Positions 37,163 to 46,424 of a DNA stretch of 64,000 nt are shown piece after piece; positions within the stretch are counted from its first letter, which is position 1; each line of letters begins with the position of its first letter. This DNA comes from Chitinophaga varians. GTDB taxonomy: Bacteria > Bacteroidota > Bacteroidia > Chitinophagales > Chitinophagaceae. A model generated the notes under the pieces. It made no database searches. It saw only the letters and a list, made by a program, of their open reading frames with translations, and was not told the DNA's origin. The DNA lies in NCBI RefSeq assembly GCF_014529945.1, contig NZ_JACVFB010000009.1, forward strand, positions 1 to 64,000, in the 5' to 3' direction. A program made the translations under genes and the position numbers.

Positions 37163-38857
37163 ATGGACCATTTAAACAGACGTAATTTTATCCGGAACAC
37201 CGGCCTGCTGGCGCTGAGCGCAGCTGTTCCGTTGTTGGGCTTGCAGGGAGCGGCTTTTCAGCCGGCGGCGGACGTATATGATATCGTCGTTTACGGTGGT
37301 ACCAGCGGCGGCGTAATGGCCGCCGTGCAGGCTGCCCGCATGGGACGCAAAGTAGCGTTGATAGAGCCGGGAAGCCATCTCGGCGGACTGACAAGCGGAG
37401 GCCTGGGCTGGGTAGACGTTGGAGATCCGCAAACGATAGGCGGACTGGCACGGGAGTATTTCCACCGGGTTTGGCAACATTATCAGCAGGACGCCGCCTG
37501 GAAATGGGAGCAAAAGCACCACATGCCAGAGCAACATGTGCCGCTGCCACCAAACGATCAAACGATGTGGATCGTAGAACCTTCCGTGGCAGAACGGCTG
37601 TTCAATCAAATGACAACGGAAGCACAGGTGACCATTGTGCGGCATGAACGGCTTCATCGCGGCAGTGGCGTGAGCATGAAGCACGGAAAAATCACCGGCA
37701 TCAAAATGGAATCGGGGCGTGTCTTTACGGCTGAAATGTTTATTGACGCTACCTATGAAGGCGATCTGATGGCTGCATCCGGTGTGTCTTATACAGTTGG
37801 GCGGGAACCTAATGACCGGTATCATGAAACGAACAACGGCATCCGCCCTTTGCCGCTTCCGGGCAGGTTTCCGGAAGGTATCGACCCGTACAAAATAAAA
37901 GGCCATCCCCAAAGCGGTCTCCTGGACCGTGTTTATCCCGGTTGGGGCGGGAAAGTAGGGGAAGGCGATGAAGGGGTGCAGGCTTACAACTATCGGTTAT
38001 GTCTGACCAACATTCCCGAAAACAGGGTACCTTTTGAAAAACCGGCTGATTACAGGGAAGAAGATTATGAGTTGCTGTTCCGCTTCATCGAAGCAGGAGG
38101 GATGGAGAGCGAATTTTTCAAAACGGCATTGGGTGGCAGTTTTCTAAAGCTTGACCTGCTACCGAATGGTAAAACCGACACTAACAACAACGGCTATATT
38201 TCCACGGATTTTGTGGGCATGAACCACGATTATCCGGAGGCAGATTATGTTACCCGGGAGCGCATCGCTAAAATGCATGAACAGTGGCAGCGGGGACTGA
38301 TCTGGACTTTACAACACCATCCGCGCATCCCTGAAGCCGTTCGTCGGCAATATGTTCCATGGGGACTGGCAAAGGACGAGTTTACGGATACAGGACATTG
38401 GCCGTTTCAGCTTTATATCCGGGAGGCCCGTCGCATGGTCAGCGATGTCGTGATCACTGAGCACACCACCCTGGGTAAGGAAGTGGCGGCGGACCCTGTA
38501 GGGCTTGGATCATATCACATGGATTCCCACGCCATCAAACTCTTCGTATCACCCCAAGGCTTCGTCACCAGCGAAGGTGGCATGTTCGTGCACATACCGG
38601 CGCCATTTGGCATCAGCTATCGTGCGATCATACCGCGGCGTGGAGAATGTGGCAATCTGCTGGTGCCGCTCTGCGCCTCCGTTACACACGCGGCCTATGG
38701 CTCCATCCGGATGGAGCCGGTTTTCATGGTGCTGGGCCAGTCTGCCGCCACGGCGGCGAGCCTGGCGATAGACCGTCAGACTACCGTGCAGGAAGTGCCT
38801 TACGACCTGCTGCGTGCCCGTTTATTGGAAGACAGACAGATCATTTTCAATCGGTAA
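37163..38857 (+). CDS. Exported FAD-dependent oxidoreductase
   Basis: 564 residues. The N-terminus MDHLNRRNFIRNTGLLALSA has a twin-arginine-like RRNFIR motif and hydrophobic core, so export with bound FAD by Tat is plausible. A dinucleotide-binding motif (YDIVVYGGTSGGVMAA, about 39-54) is followed by VALIEPGSHLGG and TSGGLGWVD, the layout of the FAD_oxidored (PF12831) family found in polysaccharide-use loci of Bacteroidota. IDATYEGDLMAASGV is also typical. The substrate is unknown, probably a sugar or sugar-derived hydroxyl. It is 2 bp before the GH9-like gene, so the two form an operon behind the 36951-36990 dyad. Confidence 0.83.
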   Translation: MDHLNRRNFIRNTGLLALSAAVPLLGLQGAAFQPAADVYDIVVYGGTSGGVMAAVQAARMGRKVALIEPGSHLGGLTSGGLGWVDVGDPQTIGGLAREYFHRVWQHYQQDAAWKWEQKHHMPEQHVPLPPNDQTMWIVEPSVAERLFNQMTTEAQVTIVRHERLHRGSGVSMKHGKITGIKMESGRVFTAEMFIDATYEGDLMAASGVSYTVGREPNDRYHETNNGIRPLPLPGRFPEGIDPYKIKGHPQSGLLDRVYPGWGGKVGEGDEGVQAYNYRLCLTNIPENRVPFEKPADYREEDYELLFRFIEAGGMESEFFKTALGGSFLKLDLLPNGKTDTNNNGYISTDFVGMNHDYPEADYVTRERIAKMHEQWQRGLIWTLQHHPRIPEAVRRQYVPWGLAKDEFTDTGHWPFQLYIREARRMVSDVVITEHTTLGKEVAADPVGLGSYHMDSHAIKLFVSPQGFVTSEGGMFVHIPAPFGISYRAIIPRRGECGNLLVPLCASVTHAAYGSIRMEPVFMVLGQSAATAASLAIDRQTTVQEVPYDLLRARLLEDRQIIFNR

Positions 38858-38859
38858 AT

Positions 38860-40803
38860 ATGATGCAACAAATCAGGTCGGCATGGCTGGCCGTTTCTAT
38901 TTTTCTATTCGCCGTATCAATGGCCGATGCGCAGGACGCTACCTTCCGTCCTGCTGCCCACTGGGTGTGCGTGAACCAGACAGGCTATAACACTTCGGCG
39001 CCCAAACGCTTTACTGTGCCCACGGCGCCGCAAGGCAGTGTCGATTTTTACATTACTACCGGTGCCGGCAACACGCCGTTGTATAAGGGAAAAACACATA
39101 ACGGCATCGGTGATTTTACCGGCTTCAGGCCGGCAGATCCGACACAGACGTATGTGATACAGGTGAAAGGAGGCCGTTTGCCGGATGGCACTTCTTACCC
39201 TTTTCGGATTGCCCCGTTCCTGATAGAAAAAGAAGGACTGGCGCCTTCCGTGTGGTTCATGAATGATTGTCGCAGTGTCACAGGCGTTCACCATTCTGCC
39301 TATGGTGGCTGCCCCTGGCGCGATGGCACCTATTACGCTTATGAGGTGCCTTCCCTGATATGGATGTACCTGTCTAACCCCGCAGCCTATAACAACATGC
39401 CGGCCACCGTTTCTTATGATAGCCTGAAAGCGATGGTGATGAAACCGGATTTTAAACTCATAAAGGGACTGGCCGATGAAACAGCCCTGGCATCTACCCG
39501 GAAATACTTTACGACGGTGGACAAGCCCTTGGGCAAACAGATACCGGATGTGCTCATGAATGTGCACTGGGGCATCGGGTATTATCTCATGAACCCCGAA
39601 ACAAAGGACCCCAGCGGCGATTCACTGCCCCGGCAGCTGCATCCGCAAACACTTGCGCAGTTCGCCTTTTTCCTATATGCGTATCCGTATGTCGATAAAT
39701 GGTTTTCCCGGGAACTCTATCAGCAGGCATTATATTTCGCGCGCAGCAACTGGGAGAAAGTCGGTTTACTGGAAGTACAACGCGAAGTAGGCTCCTCCAA
39801 AGGCCGCCATGCACCTGGATTTTCCGTGCTGCCTAATCTGCTGATGTATGAAGTGGCTAAAAGAGAAAAGCTTCCCGGCGCAGCCGCGTATCTGCAGGCA
39901 GCGAACAAACAGGTAGCCTGGATCATAGATTCGCTGAACTTTGAAGATCCGCTGGTGACGAAAGGGCAACGCATGAGCGAACATATGCTCATGTCGGGCA
40001 TTGCTATCTACCTGTTGCGTTACAAAGACCAGGCGCCTGCGGGACTACAAGCCAAAATAGAGCAGTGGGCGGATATTGTGGTCCGCCGCTCCGATAATGC
40101 CTGGGACTTCAGAAAGTACGATGGGGACACAGCGTGGGCCGTGCCGTCGTACAACGAAGTAGGCAACGTGGCCGGCTTTCCTGCGTCGGCGTTGTTGGCA
40201 GCATCGATCGTGAAAAATCCTGCAAAAAAACAACGGCTGGAGCAGATCGCGTATGCGCATTTTGATAACCTCTATGGCCGTAATCCGCTGAACGCTCATG
40301 CGGCACATCACCCTGAAAAAGGGTTCAGGGGCATCTCCAAAGGTTACCCCAACGGCTATATTGAGGATGTGACGGCACGGCTGGAACTGTGTCGTGGCTC
40401 GCTGAGCTGTGTGCCCGGAACAGAAATGTATCCCTTTCATCCGCTGGGGAAAGACCGGCACCTGGAAGGGTGGATTGCGCATAACACCGCCTGGAATATG
40501 AGTCTCGCCGTGTTGAGCTGGTATGATAACCACCCGGTGTCGTTTACCCGTAAGCAGGATGGCCTGTATATTTCGTGGCAGGCGCCGGTAACAGGGTTAC
40601 TACCGCTTACGGTATTTGTTAACGGAGAGAAAAAAGGGGTGATTTCCCTCACCGCCGGCAGTCAGGAATTTAAAGGAGTACTGAAGGTGGCGCAGTCCTC
40701 CCTGCTGCTGGCACAGGACAGGGTGAAGATCAAAAAAGGAGATCGTATTGGCGTGGCTTATGGAGATGGTTTTTTGGAGAAGAAGATGGAGCTGGTGTAT
40801 TGA
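38860..40803 (+). CDS. Secreted GH9-like (alpha/alpha)6 glycoside hydrolase homologue
   Basis: About 647 residues from the ATG at 38860 (or 38863), chosen because it opens a signal peptide (MMQQIRSAWLAVSIFLF...ADAQ); the longer frame only overlaps the previous gene. An N-terminal Ig-like CelD_N domain (VNQTGYNTSAPKRFTVP) precedes a six-hairpin catalytic-like domain with YAYPYVDKWFSRELYQQAL and NLYGRNPLNAHAAHHPEKG, the NP.....H.. C-terminal landmark of family 9. The usual DAGD pair is replaced by a WRDGTYY segment, and the usual C-terminal catalytic NE is not visible (GWIAHNTAWN). It may be inactive on cellulose or have another specificity. It is coupled to the FAD oxidoreductase and followed by a strong terminator. 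Confidence 0.72.
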   Translation: MMQQIRSAWLAVSIFLFAVSMADAQDATFRPAAHWVCVNQTGYNTSAPKRFTVPTAPQGSVDFYITTGAGNTPLYKGKTHNGIGDFTGFRPADPTQTYVIQVKGGRLPDGTSYPFRIAPFLIEKEGLAPSVWFMNDCRSVTGVHHSAYGGCPWRDGTYYAYEVPSLIWMYLSNPAAYNNMPATVSYDSLKAMVMKPDFKLIKGLADETALASTRKYFTTVDKPLGKQIPDVLMNVHWGIGYYLMNPETKDPSGDSLPRQLHPQTLAQFAFFLYAYPYVDKWFSRELYQQALYFARSNWEKVGLLEVQREVGSSKGRHAPGFSVLPNLLMYEVAKREKLPGAAAYLQAANKQVAWIIDSLNFEDPLVTKGQRMSEHMLMSGIAIYLLRYKDQAPAGLQAKIEQWADIVVRRSDNAWDFRKYDGDTAWAVPSYNEVGNVAGFPASALLAASIVKNPAKKQRLEQIAYAHFDNLYGRNPLNAHAAHHPEKGFRGISKGYPNGYIEDVTARLELCRGSLSCVPGTEMYPFHPLGKDRHLEGWIAHNTAWNMSLAVLSWYDNHPVSFTRKQDGLYISWQAPVTGLLPLTVFVNGEKKGVISLTAGSQEFKGVLKVAQSSLLLAQDRVKIKKGDRIGVAYGDGFLEKKMELVY

Positions 40804-40825
40804 GATGATATTTCCTGGCATATAC

Positions 40826-40859
40826 AAAAGGCTTGCAGGCATTCCCTGCAAGCCTTTTT
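40826..40859. terminator. Bidirectional intrinsic terminator
   Basis: AAAAGGCTTGCAGG (40826-40839) and CCTGCAAGCCTTTT (40846-40859 by pairing, 5-6 nt loop) form a 14-bp stem with A and T tracts on both sides, so it can stop transcription from the GH9-like gene (+) and from the small ORF at 40865-40963 (-). Confidence 0.88.
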
Positions 40860-40864
40860 CTACA

Positions 40865-40963
40865 TTACATACCGCTATTAGGGAGCGTAATAATAGCCGA
40901 AAGCGTCACTAAAATAACGACGATTAACATCAGTACAGTTTCTAGCAGTGTTTGGAGTTGCAT
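40865..40963 (-). CDS. Possible 31-residue single-pass membrane peptide
   Basis: A short minus-strand ORF reading MQLQTLLETVLMLIVVIL..., then VTLSAIITLPNSGM and stop. It has one continuous hydrophobic helix (about 6-27) and a small polar tail, like other tiny membrane peptides. The stop is 5 bp before a symmetrical intrinsic terminator, and the 140 bp upstream are AT-rich and gene-free, which is what a real small gene would show. No homologue is recalled, and chance cannot be excluded for an ORF this short. Confidence 0.4.
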   Translation of the reverse strand: MQLQTLLETVLMLIVVILVTLSAIITLPNSGM

Positions 40964-41105
40964 ATGCTACTTTTTTTAAGGTTTAATGATTATTTTTATA
41001 ATAGAACAGATCAAATTAAAATAGGTTGACCTAAACTAAATTTTCCTGTTCTCCACGTTATTGCCGTATTCCCTCATTGTTAACGATCGTTTTAATTTAA
41101 AATCT

Positions 41106-43157
41106 ATGTCAAACCCACAACGTCTGTTTATCAGGACCATCGCTGTGCTGTTGCCTTTACCGCTATTATTGACCATGCAGCTGTCCGCCCAGATTTCCTG
41201 GCCGGCGAATCAGGTCCTGCCTTCTTTCCCTGCGCCGGCACAAACGCAGGACTTAATTATGCTCCGTGAAACCACCTCCCGATGGGAAGCCGAAGGGCCG
41301 TCTCTCAGCCATAAAACCGGACGGCTGGAAACTGACGGGTGGCTGTGCCAGACCGGTATCGATGCACCTAATCAGCATATGGTGTATGGGCCTTACGACA
41401 ACAGTCTGCCCGCCGGCCCTAACATCGCCGAGTTCCGGATGAAGATCGATAACAACACCGCCAATAATGACCCGGTGGTGGATATCGACGTAAGGAACGC
41501 TACCACCGGCCAGGTGCTGGCTTCACAGACCATTACGCGGCAGCAGTTTCCTATCGCTTCCAACTATACGAATTTTACGTTGCCCTTTACCATTCCGGCC
41601 GACAATCAGTCTATAGAACTACGAATATACTGGCGGGGCGCCGCGTACATAAAAGTCGACTGGGTGGGCGTTCAGCAGAACAGCTCCTCTGCCGAGATGT
41701 ATTTGTTTGCTTCATTGAAAGGCATCGTTAACAGCACGCGGCCACGTATTTTCTCCTATGAAGGGGATGCTTTCGCAGAGGGGCCTTATACCTGGTTGCA
41801 GTCGTTGGGGCTGAACTGGTCTGAGGTCACCGATAAATGGAGCCTTATCGCCAAATACCGCAGTGAGATATCCGGTCTGATCGTGTACGATCCCGCACAG
41901 ATACATACCGTTAACCTGGCCACGGTGCTGGCCAAAGACCGTCGCGCGCTGGTAGTATCACCATTGCTGCTTTCGCGGCTAACGGCCGCGCCTTATAATA
42001 TCCCTATTGTGGTGGACCTGCGCGGGCAATTCACCAGCAAGCTACAGGTGTATCAAACGTTGTATAATACTTACTGGCCTCATCTCGATCATCGTTTGTT
42101 GATAGGGCTGAATCCTGAGGCGCACAAGGCAGCCTTGCGCGAATACGCTGCCGCGCTGGGGGCGGCGGTGATATGGCTGGACCCCGCCGTGCCGGCAGAA
42201 AGTACCCTGCTCAATAGTTTCCTCGCCGCGATGCCTGCCGGCGCCAACTTTATGGGATGGTGGCCGGAAGAAGGGCCGGGCGTGGAACGTTCTTCTACCT
42301 ATGGCATTCCCACTATTGCGAGCGATTGGTGCACTAACCTGACATTGCACAGTGGCACCTCCAGAACGATCAACATCAAGCCCATGCCGCCTAAACCGCC
42401 GTTGCAAAATAAACTCTATGTCGCCTTTATCCTGAGCGATGGCGATAACCTGCAGTACATCGAGCACCTGATGCGTAAGCTGTGGAGCAATCCGGACCGC
42501 GGCGCTGTTCCCATCGGATGGACGCTGTCGCCCGCCATGGTAGATGCCATGCCCGGTGCGCTCAACTACCTGTGGCAGTCTTCCACCAATAACGACAACC
42601 TGATATCCGGTCCTTCCGGTTACGGCTATACGTACCCCAATAGCTGGCCTGATCAGCAGTTGCTGAATCAGTTTGTGGCCAAAACTGAAACGTATAATCA
42701 GCGTGCCGGCTTCCGGGTGGTAACGATCTGGAATACCATCACCGGTGGTATCAATCAGAACACGGGGCAGACTTTCGCGCTGAAAGCCCCGTCATTATTG
42801 GGTATGACAGCACAAAATACCGGTGGCGGCCTGACGATTTACAACAATAGCCTGCCCGGAATGGCACTATCCTGTAATTACTGCACCAATGAACAGGCCA
42901 TGAAAGATCATATCGCCGCTGCCGCTGCCGGATGGAACAGGACCAGCCCGCGCTTCATTATCATACAGGCGCAACCGTGGCAGAACGTAACGCCTACCAG
43001 TTTTAAAAACGTTGCTAACTCACTGAACGCAGATTATGTGCTGGTGCGGCCAGATCATATCTTCCAGCTGATCCGCGAGGCCAATGGGCTGCCGGCAGGC
43101 GCCACCAGTGGGACGATGAAGTCTTCAGGGGCGCCGGTCCAGCATTTCAGGCATTAG
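41106..43157 (+). CDS. GxGYxYP-family putative glycoside hydrolase
   Basis: 683 residues from the ATG at 41106, which opens a signal peptide (MSNPQRLFIRTIAVLLPLPLLLTMQLSAQ); an upstream ATG at 41061 would spoil it. Residues about 50-185 form a beta-sandwich like carbohydrate-binding modules (SRWEAEG, ELRIYWRGAAYIKVDWVGV). The rest matches the GxGYxYP family by its diagnostic GPSGYGYTYPNSW, and has YVAFILSDGDNLQYIEHLM and PIGWTLSPAM. The family is linked to glycan utilisation in Bacteroidota, but the reaction is not known to me. It stands alone, after the small ORF and its terminator. Confidence 0.82.
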   Translation: MSNPQRLFIRTIAVLLPLPLLLTMQLSAQISWPANQVLPSFPAPAQTQDLIMLRETTSRWEAEGPSLSHKTGRLETDGWLCQTGIDAPNQHMVYGPYDNSLPAGPNIAEFRMKIDNNTANNDPVVDIDVRNATTGQVLASQTITRQQFPIASNYTNFTLPFTIPADNQSIELRIYWRGAAYIKVDWVGVQQNSSSAEMYLFASLKGIVNSTRPRIFSYEGDAFAEGPYTWLQSLGLNWSEVTDKWSLIAKYRSEISGLIVYDPAQIHTVNLATVLAKDRRALVVSPLLLSRLTAAPYNIPIVVDLRGQFTSKLQVYQTLYNTYWPHLDHRLLIGLNPEAHKAALREYAAALGAAVIWLDPAVPAESTLLNSFLAAMPAGANFMGWWPEEGPGVERSSTYGIPTIASDWCTNLTLHSGTSRTINIKPMPPKPPLQNKLYVAFILSDGDNLQYIEHLMRKLWSNPDRGAVPIGWTLSPAMVDAMPGALNYLWQSSTNNDNLISGPSGYGYTYPNSWPDQQLLNQFVAKTETYNQRAGFRVVTIWNTITGGINQNTGQTFALKAPSLLGMTAQNTGGGLTIYNNSLPGMALSCNYCTNEQAMKDHIAAAAAGWNRTSPRFIIIQAQPWQNVTPTSFKNVANSLNADYVLVRPDHIFQLIREANGLPAGATSGTMKSSGAPVQHFRH

Positions 43158-43185
43158 TAACGGAGATGGATATACGTACCGTAGG

Positions 43186-44262
43186 TTAGTTGGATGTTAC
43201 CTTTAAGGAAGACACCTTATCATTGAAGTTATTGTTCTTCAGGCAGCTGCCGTCAGCGGTTAATACCAGCGAATCGCCGGTGAAGTTGTCACCGTCGAAC
43301 AGGGTAACTTTTAATCCTGCCGGTACTTTGAGTGAAGAGGCATCATTATCGATGCCACCTTTGGCAGCAATAGTGGCTGCGGTGTAGGAGCCAGTGCCGA
43401 AAGCGGCGGACCATCCGGCGTAGCTGCAATTCTGGTACAGGGTGGCGGACAAGTTACTGCTGCCGCCGTCCGGTGCGGCCTCTGCGTAGGAGGAGGCAAT
43501 TTTAATAGCATGCACATAATTGGTGATGTCGGCCGGATCTCCGCCGTACACGCCGAATTTAGGATCGCAGTAGTCGGCATCGAGGGTGCGTGCGGGGTAT
43601 CGCTGGGTACCGTTCACGAGCGTTTGTTTGACACCGTTGTACCAGAACTCGATGAACCCGATGCTGGCGTCTCTGGATACTTTGATGTGTAGCACCATGG
43701 AATTCCAGGTGTTGCGGGAAAGCGGTGTTACCCATACTTCGGTGCCTATCTTACCAGGGGCGTAATGCATCAGGTGAAGGTTGCCCGTGCTATTGGTGCT
43801 GACTACGATCGGGAAGTTCTGCGTCATGGGGAGGGTAGAGCCATACGCTTTCCACTGGAATATCGCATTGGTGTTCTGATTGGCGGGTATGTCCAGCTTA
43901 GACCGCCATCCGATGTAGATGTCATCGCCTTCCGCAGCCTGATAGTTTTTAGCGCCGTGTCCTTCGGTGCGGTGGCTGCCGGCAGGTTTGTAGAACTTCC
44001 ATACCTGCCCGTAGGTGGGGTCCGTATCCACCGTGATGGTGCCTGAACCTTCCACGTTGAGTACTTTCCAGACGTTGGAAGCGCCTAATGCAGCGTCGCC
44101 ATCAAACAGGAGCGACTGCACATTGACGGCAGCGACAGGATGGCCGTTAGCAGTAACAGCATTTTTACCGTCAAGGTCGCTCATGTTTTTGGTACAGTGC
44201 GTAAGGGTGAACAGGGCGCTGCTGGCCAATAGGAGGGTGGCAATTGCCGGAGGTGTTTTCAT
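43186..44262 (-). CDS. Lipoprotein: heparin-lyase-like polysaccharide lyase + beta-gamma-crystallin domain
   Basis: 358 residues. Lipobox SALFTLTHC (Cys at about 23). Residues 50-265 form a jelly roll with WKFYKPAGSHRTEGHG, IYIGWRSKLD, AIFQWKAYG and MVLHIKVS....GFIEFWYNG, as in the heparin lyase I-like polysaccharide lyases (PF14099 type). Residues 272-358 are a beta-gamma-crystallin module: two Greek-key motifs, TLYQNCSYAGWSAAF and KVTLFDGDNFTGDSLVL, each ending with DASSLKV / NDKVSSLKV, which often bind calcium. A surface polysaccharide lyase is inferred. Monocistronic, convergent with the GxGYxYP gene. Confidence 0.78.
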   Translation of the reverse strand: MKTPPAIATLLLASSALFTLTHCTKNMSDLDGKNAVTANGHPVAAVNVQSLLFDGDAALGASNVWKVLNVEGSGTITVDTDPTYGQVWKFYKPAGSHRTEGHGAKNYQAAEGDDIYIGWRSKLDIPANQNTNAIFQWKAYGSTLPMTQNFPIVVSTNSTGNLHLMHYAPGKIGTEVWVTPLSRNTWNSMVLHIKVSRDASIGFIEFWYNGVKQTLVNGTQRYPARTLDADYCDPKFGVYGGDPADITNYVHAIKIASSYAEAAPDGGSSNLSATLYQNCSYAGWSAAFGTGSYTAATIAAKGGIDNDASSLKVPAGLKVTLFDGDNFTGDSLVLTADGSCLKNNNFNDKVSSLKVTSN

Positions 44263-44376
44263 AACTGTAGTTTATAAGGGTTATAGAGAGATAACCAATA
44301 TAATGCTCCGGCAGTGATAAAACAGATACCATCTTCTCCAAAACAGGTATTGGATTGGTCGAACGATACAGGTAGA

Positions 44377-45444
44377 TCATACGGAAAACAGTAAAATACC
44401 AATAACGCCTCCCAGTTGCTGCATCATGTTATATAGCGCCACACCCTGGCCGATCTGTTCGCCCTTCAGTCTGGTAAGCATTAAAGTGCTCACTGCCAGC
44501 GATAGCGACGTAATAGCTATACCGCGGACAGGCAGTAGCCAGTTGAGGTCCACCGAAGCGAAGCTGGATGACATATAACAACTGATGGCCAGCAGTAATA
44601 AGCCCGCTGTGATGACATACCGCAATCCATTGGTATTTTCAATGACAACCGCGGTAACGACCAGTAGCACCACTACCGCCAGGACGGTAAACCATAAAAT
44701 ATTGATGGGGGCTGGTATGCCTGTTACCACCAAAGAGGTAGGGTTAATAGTAGACCCGGTGATGCCAACGGCTGTCAGGAAGGATAATACAAGCGCTGTA
44801 CGAATGTGGACGTTTTGTATCAGCCCTGCCAGTGTGATATCAATAGCTGCTCTTTCATAAGATCCGTTTCTGACAAACGCCAGTACAAACACGCCCGCAA
44901 TAATACCCGCCGGAATATTGGCAAAGAAGACAAAAGACCATGAATAGTTATCGGTGATATACCCTCCGATAGGCCCTGTCAATACTTTGCCCGCCAGGAT
45001 GCCTGATATGACAAACACCTGTGCAGTAGCCCTCTTTTCAACAGGCCAGCTTTCTGTGATAACAGTATGCGACAACACCAACATACCGCCGCCGCCAAGT
45101 CCCTGCAGAAACCGGAAAATAATCAACCCGCCTATACCAGTGGCATGACCGCAGAAAAATGAACAAACCGTAAAAAGAAGGACCGTAATGAGGAAATAAT
45201 TTCTTCTGCCCAACATCCACGAAAGCCAGGCACTGACTGGCATGATCACTAAGTTACCAACGAAATAAGCAGCCATGATCCAGTTCACCTGGTCAAATGA
45301 AATACCCAGGTTTGCTTTGATATCAGGGCCGGCCACATTGCTAACAGAGACATTCACAACAGATAAAAAGATACAGAAAACCGCGGCAAAGGTGATAAGG
45401 GCTCGTCGAAATCCATATTCAACGAAAGACGAAAATTGTTTCAT
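44377..45444 (-). CDS. DHA2-type MFS transporter, shortened (possibly degenerate)
   Basis: 355 residues. The first half (1-195) is a normal EmrB/DHA2 N-terminal half: WIMAAYFVGNLVIMPVSAWLSWMLGRR (motif A), FRFLQGLGGGGMLVLS, and GGYITDNYSWSFVFFANIPAG (motif C region). After residue 200 the sequence jumps from YERAAIDITLAGL to NVHIRTALVLSF, omitting most of helices 7-10, and it ends at MQQLGGVIGILLFSV, before the last helix. Typical members have about 500 residues and 14 helices. Internal deletion plus C-terminal truncation suggests a decaying multidrug efflux gene, although the frame remains open. Confidence 0.65.
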   Translation of the reverse strand: MKQFSSFVEYGFRRALITFAAVFCIFLSVVNVSVSNVAGPDIKANLGISFDQVNWIMAAYFVGNLVIMPVSAWLSWMLGRRNYFLITVLLFTVCSFFCGHATGIGGLIIFRFLQGLGGGGMLVLSHTVITESWPVEKRATAQVFVISGILAGKVLTGPIGGYITDNYSWSFVFFANIPAGIIAGVFVLAFVRNGSYERAAIDITLAGLIQNVHIRTALVLSFLTAVGITGSTINPTSLVVTGIPAPINILWFTVLAVVVLLVVTAVVIENTNGLRYVITAGLLLLAISCYMSSSFASVDLNWLLPVRGIAITSLSLAVSTLMLTRLKGEQIGQGVALYNMMQQLGGVIGILLFSV

Positions 45445-45491
45445 AGGAATGCAGGAATGAGATATTGAAAGCGTAAAATTAATCAGATAAT

Positions 45492-45523
45492 AAAAAAAGC
45501 CGGCTATTAGCCAGCTCTTTTTT
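45492..45523 (-). terminator. Terminator downstream of 45542-46135
   Basis: A-tract, GC-rich hairpin (GGCT-ATT-AGCC core with flanking GC and A/T pairs), then a T tract (45518-45523). It also contains imperfect pairs, so moderate confidence. Confidence 0.65.
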
Positions 45524-45541
45524 ATAGATAAGCATAATAGC

Positions 45542-46135
45542 TTAGTGTTCCCAGTTGAGTCCTGCTACGTCAAATTCCATCTGACGGAGGCCTGATTGGA
45601 AAAATTCTGCTTCTATCAATACTTTCTTTGCTTTTTTAAGATTGGCAATCAGCGATTTCTCTTTAGACAGAAACAGAGTTTTAGCACTGCCATCGCTGGG
45701 AGAAGAGGTCTGGATGGTCATGGGCGGGTTCTCGTCAAATCTCACTTTCACGGCGCCGCCGGTTACGCTGCTCATGAATTGTCCTTTAGAAACCATCAGC
45801 AGAATATTGTTTTCCCCGTCTTTGTTGCGAAGGAGCAAGGTAGCGGTAGAACCTCCGTTGTAAGGAAAGTCGAATTCCAATAGCTCTTTTGCGTCAACCT
45901 GAGCAAAGTACTTTTTCTTAGAAGTCATTTTATCTTCTTCTTCATTGTAGGCCCATGCTGAAGCTTTTTTCTCTTCCACCGGCTCCTTTTTTTCTTCGGT
46001 TGATGTAGGGCTTCCCTCTGGGGTGGTAGTGGTTGTGGCGCTTACTTTCTTTTTCTTGTCCGTTAAATTGGCGATAAATCCGAGTACCACCAGACCGATA
46101 AAAACATACAGGAAGATCTTTAGTCCTTTTTTCAT
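45542..46135 (-). CDS. Membrane-anchored protein of unknown function
   Basis: 197 residues. One N-terminal membrane helix (KIFLYVFIGLVVLGFIANL), a positively charged stop (DKKKK), a Thr/Glu/Lys-rich linker to about residue 60, then a globular domain of about 130 residues containing LEFDFPYNGGSTATLLLRNK, RFDENPPMTIQTS and a C-terminal FFQSGLRQMEFDVAGLNW. That ending (EF...G...MEFDVAGL.W) recurs in small periplasmic proteins of unknown function in many bacteria. No operon partner. Confidence 0.65.
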   Translation of the reverse strand: MKKGLKIFLYVFIGLVVLGFIANLTDKKKKVSATTTTTPEGSPTSTEEKKEPVEEKKASAWAYNEEEDKMTSKKKYFAQVDAKELLEFDFPYNGGSTATLLLRNKDGENNILLMVSKGQFMSSVTGGAVKVRFDENPPMTIQTSSPSDGSAKTLFLSKEKSLIANLKKAKKVLIEAEFFQSGLRQMEFDVAGLNWEH

Positions 46136-46424
46136 TGATAGGGGAGATTTGTTTGATGTAAAATGTTGGAATAATAGAATATAGTTGGGTATCTGCTATT
46201 TGGGTTTATTTTCTGGCACAATATCAATCACTTCAATATGTGCTATTTGATAAATTTAGAATAAATTAAAATATTTTAAAAAATCAGACAACACAAATTG
46301 ATGCAGCGCTCGGAGGAGGAATACTGCAATACAGCTACAGTAAAAGGGATGCTTGTTTTTCGTGCCGGCAGCACCGTGGGGGCTATTCTTTTCTTGTTAC
46401 TGATTTAATACCTCCGGAAGCCTC

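Noticed and set aside
38647..38859. N-terminal extension of the GH9-like gene
   Set aside because: It overlaps the end of the FAD oxidoreductase and would bury the signal peptide that starts at 38860.
44279..44296. Short inverted repeat GGTTAT-N6-ATAACC upstream of the lyase lipoprotein gene
   Set aside because: Only 6-bp arms; too short to call an operator without recurrence.
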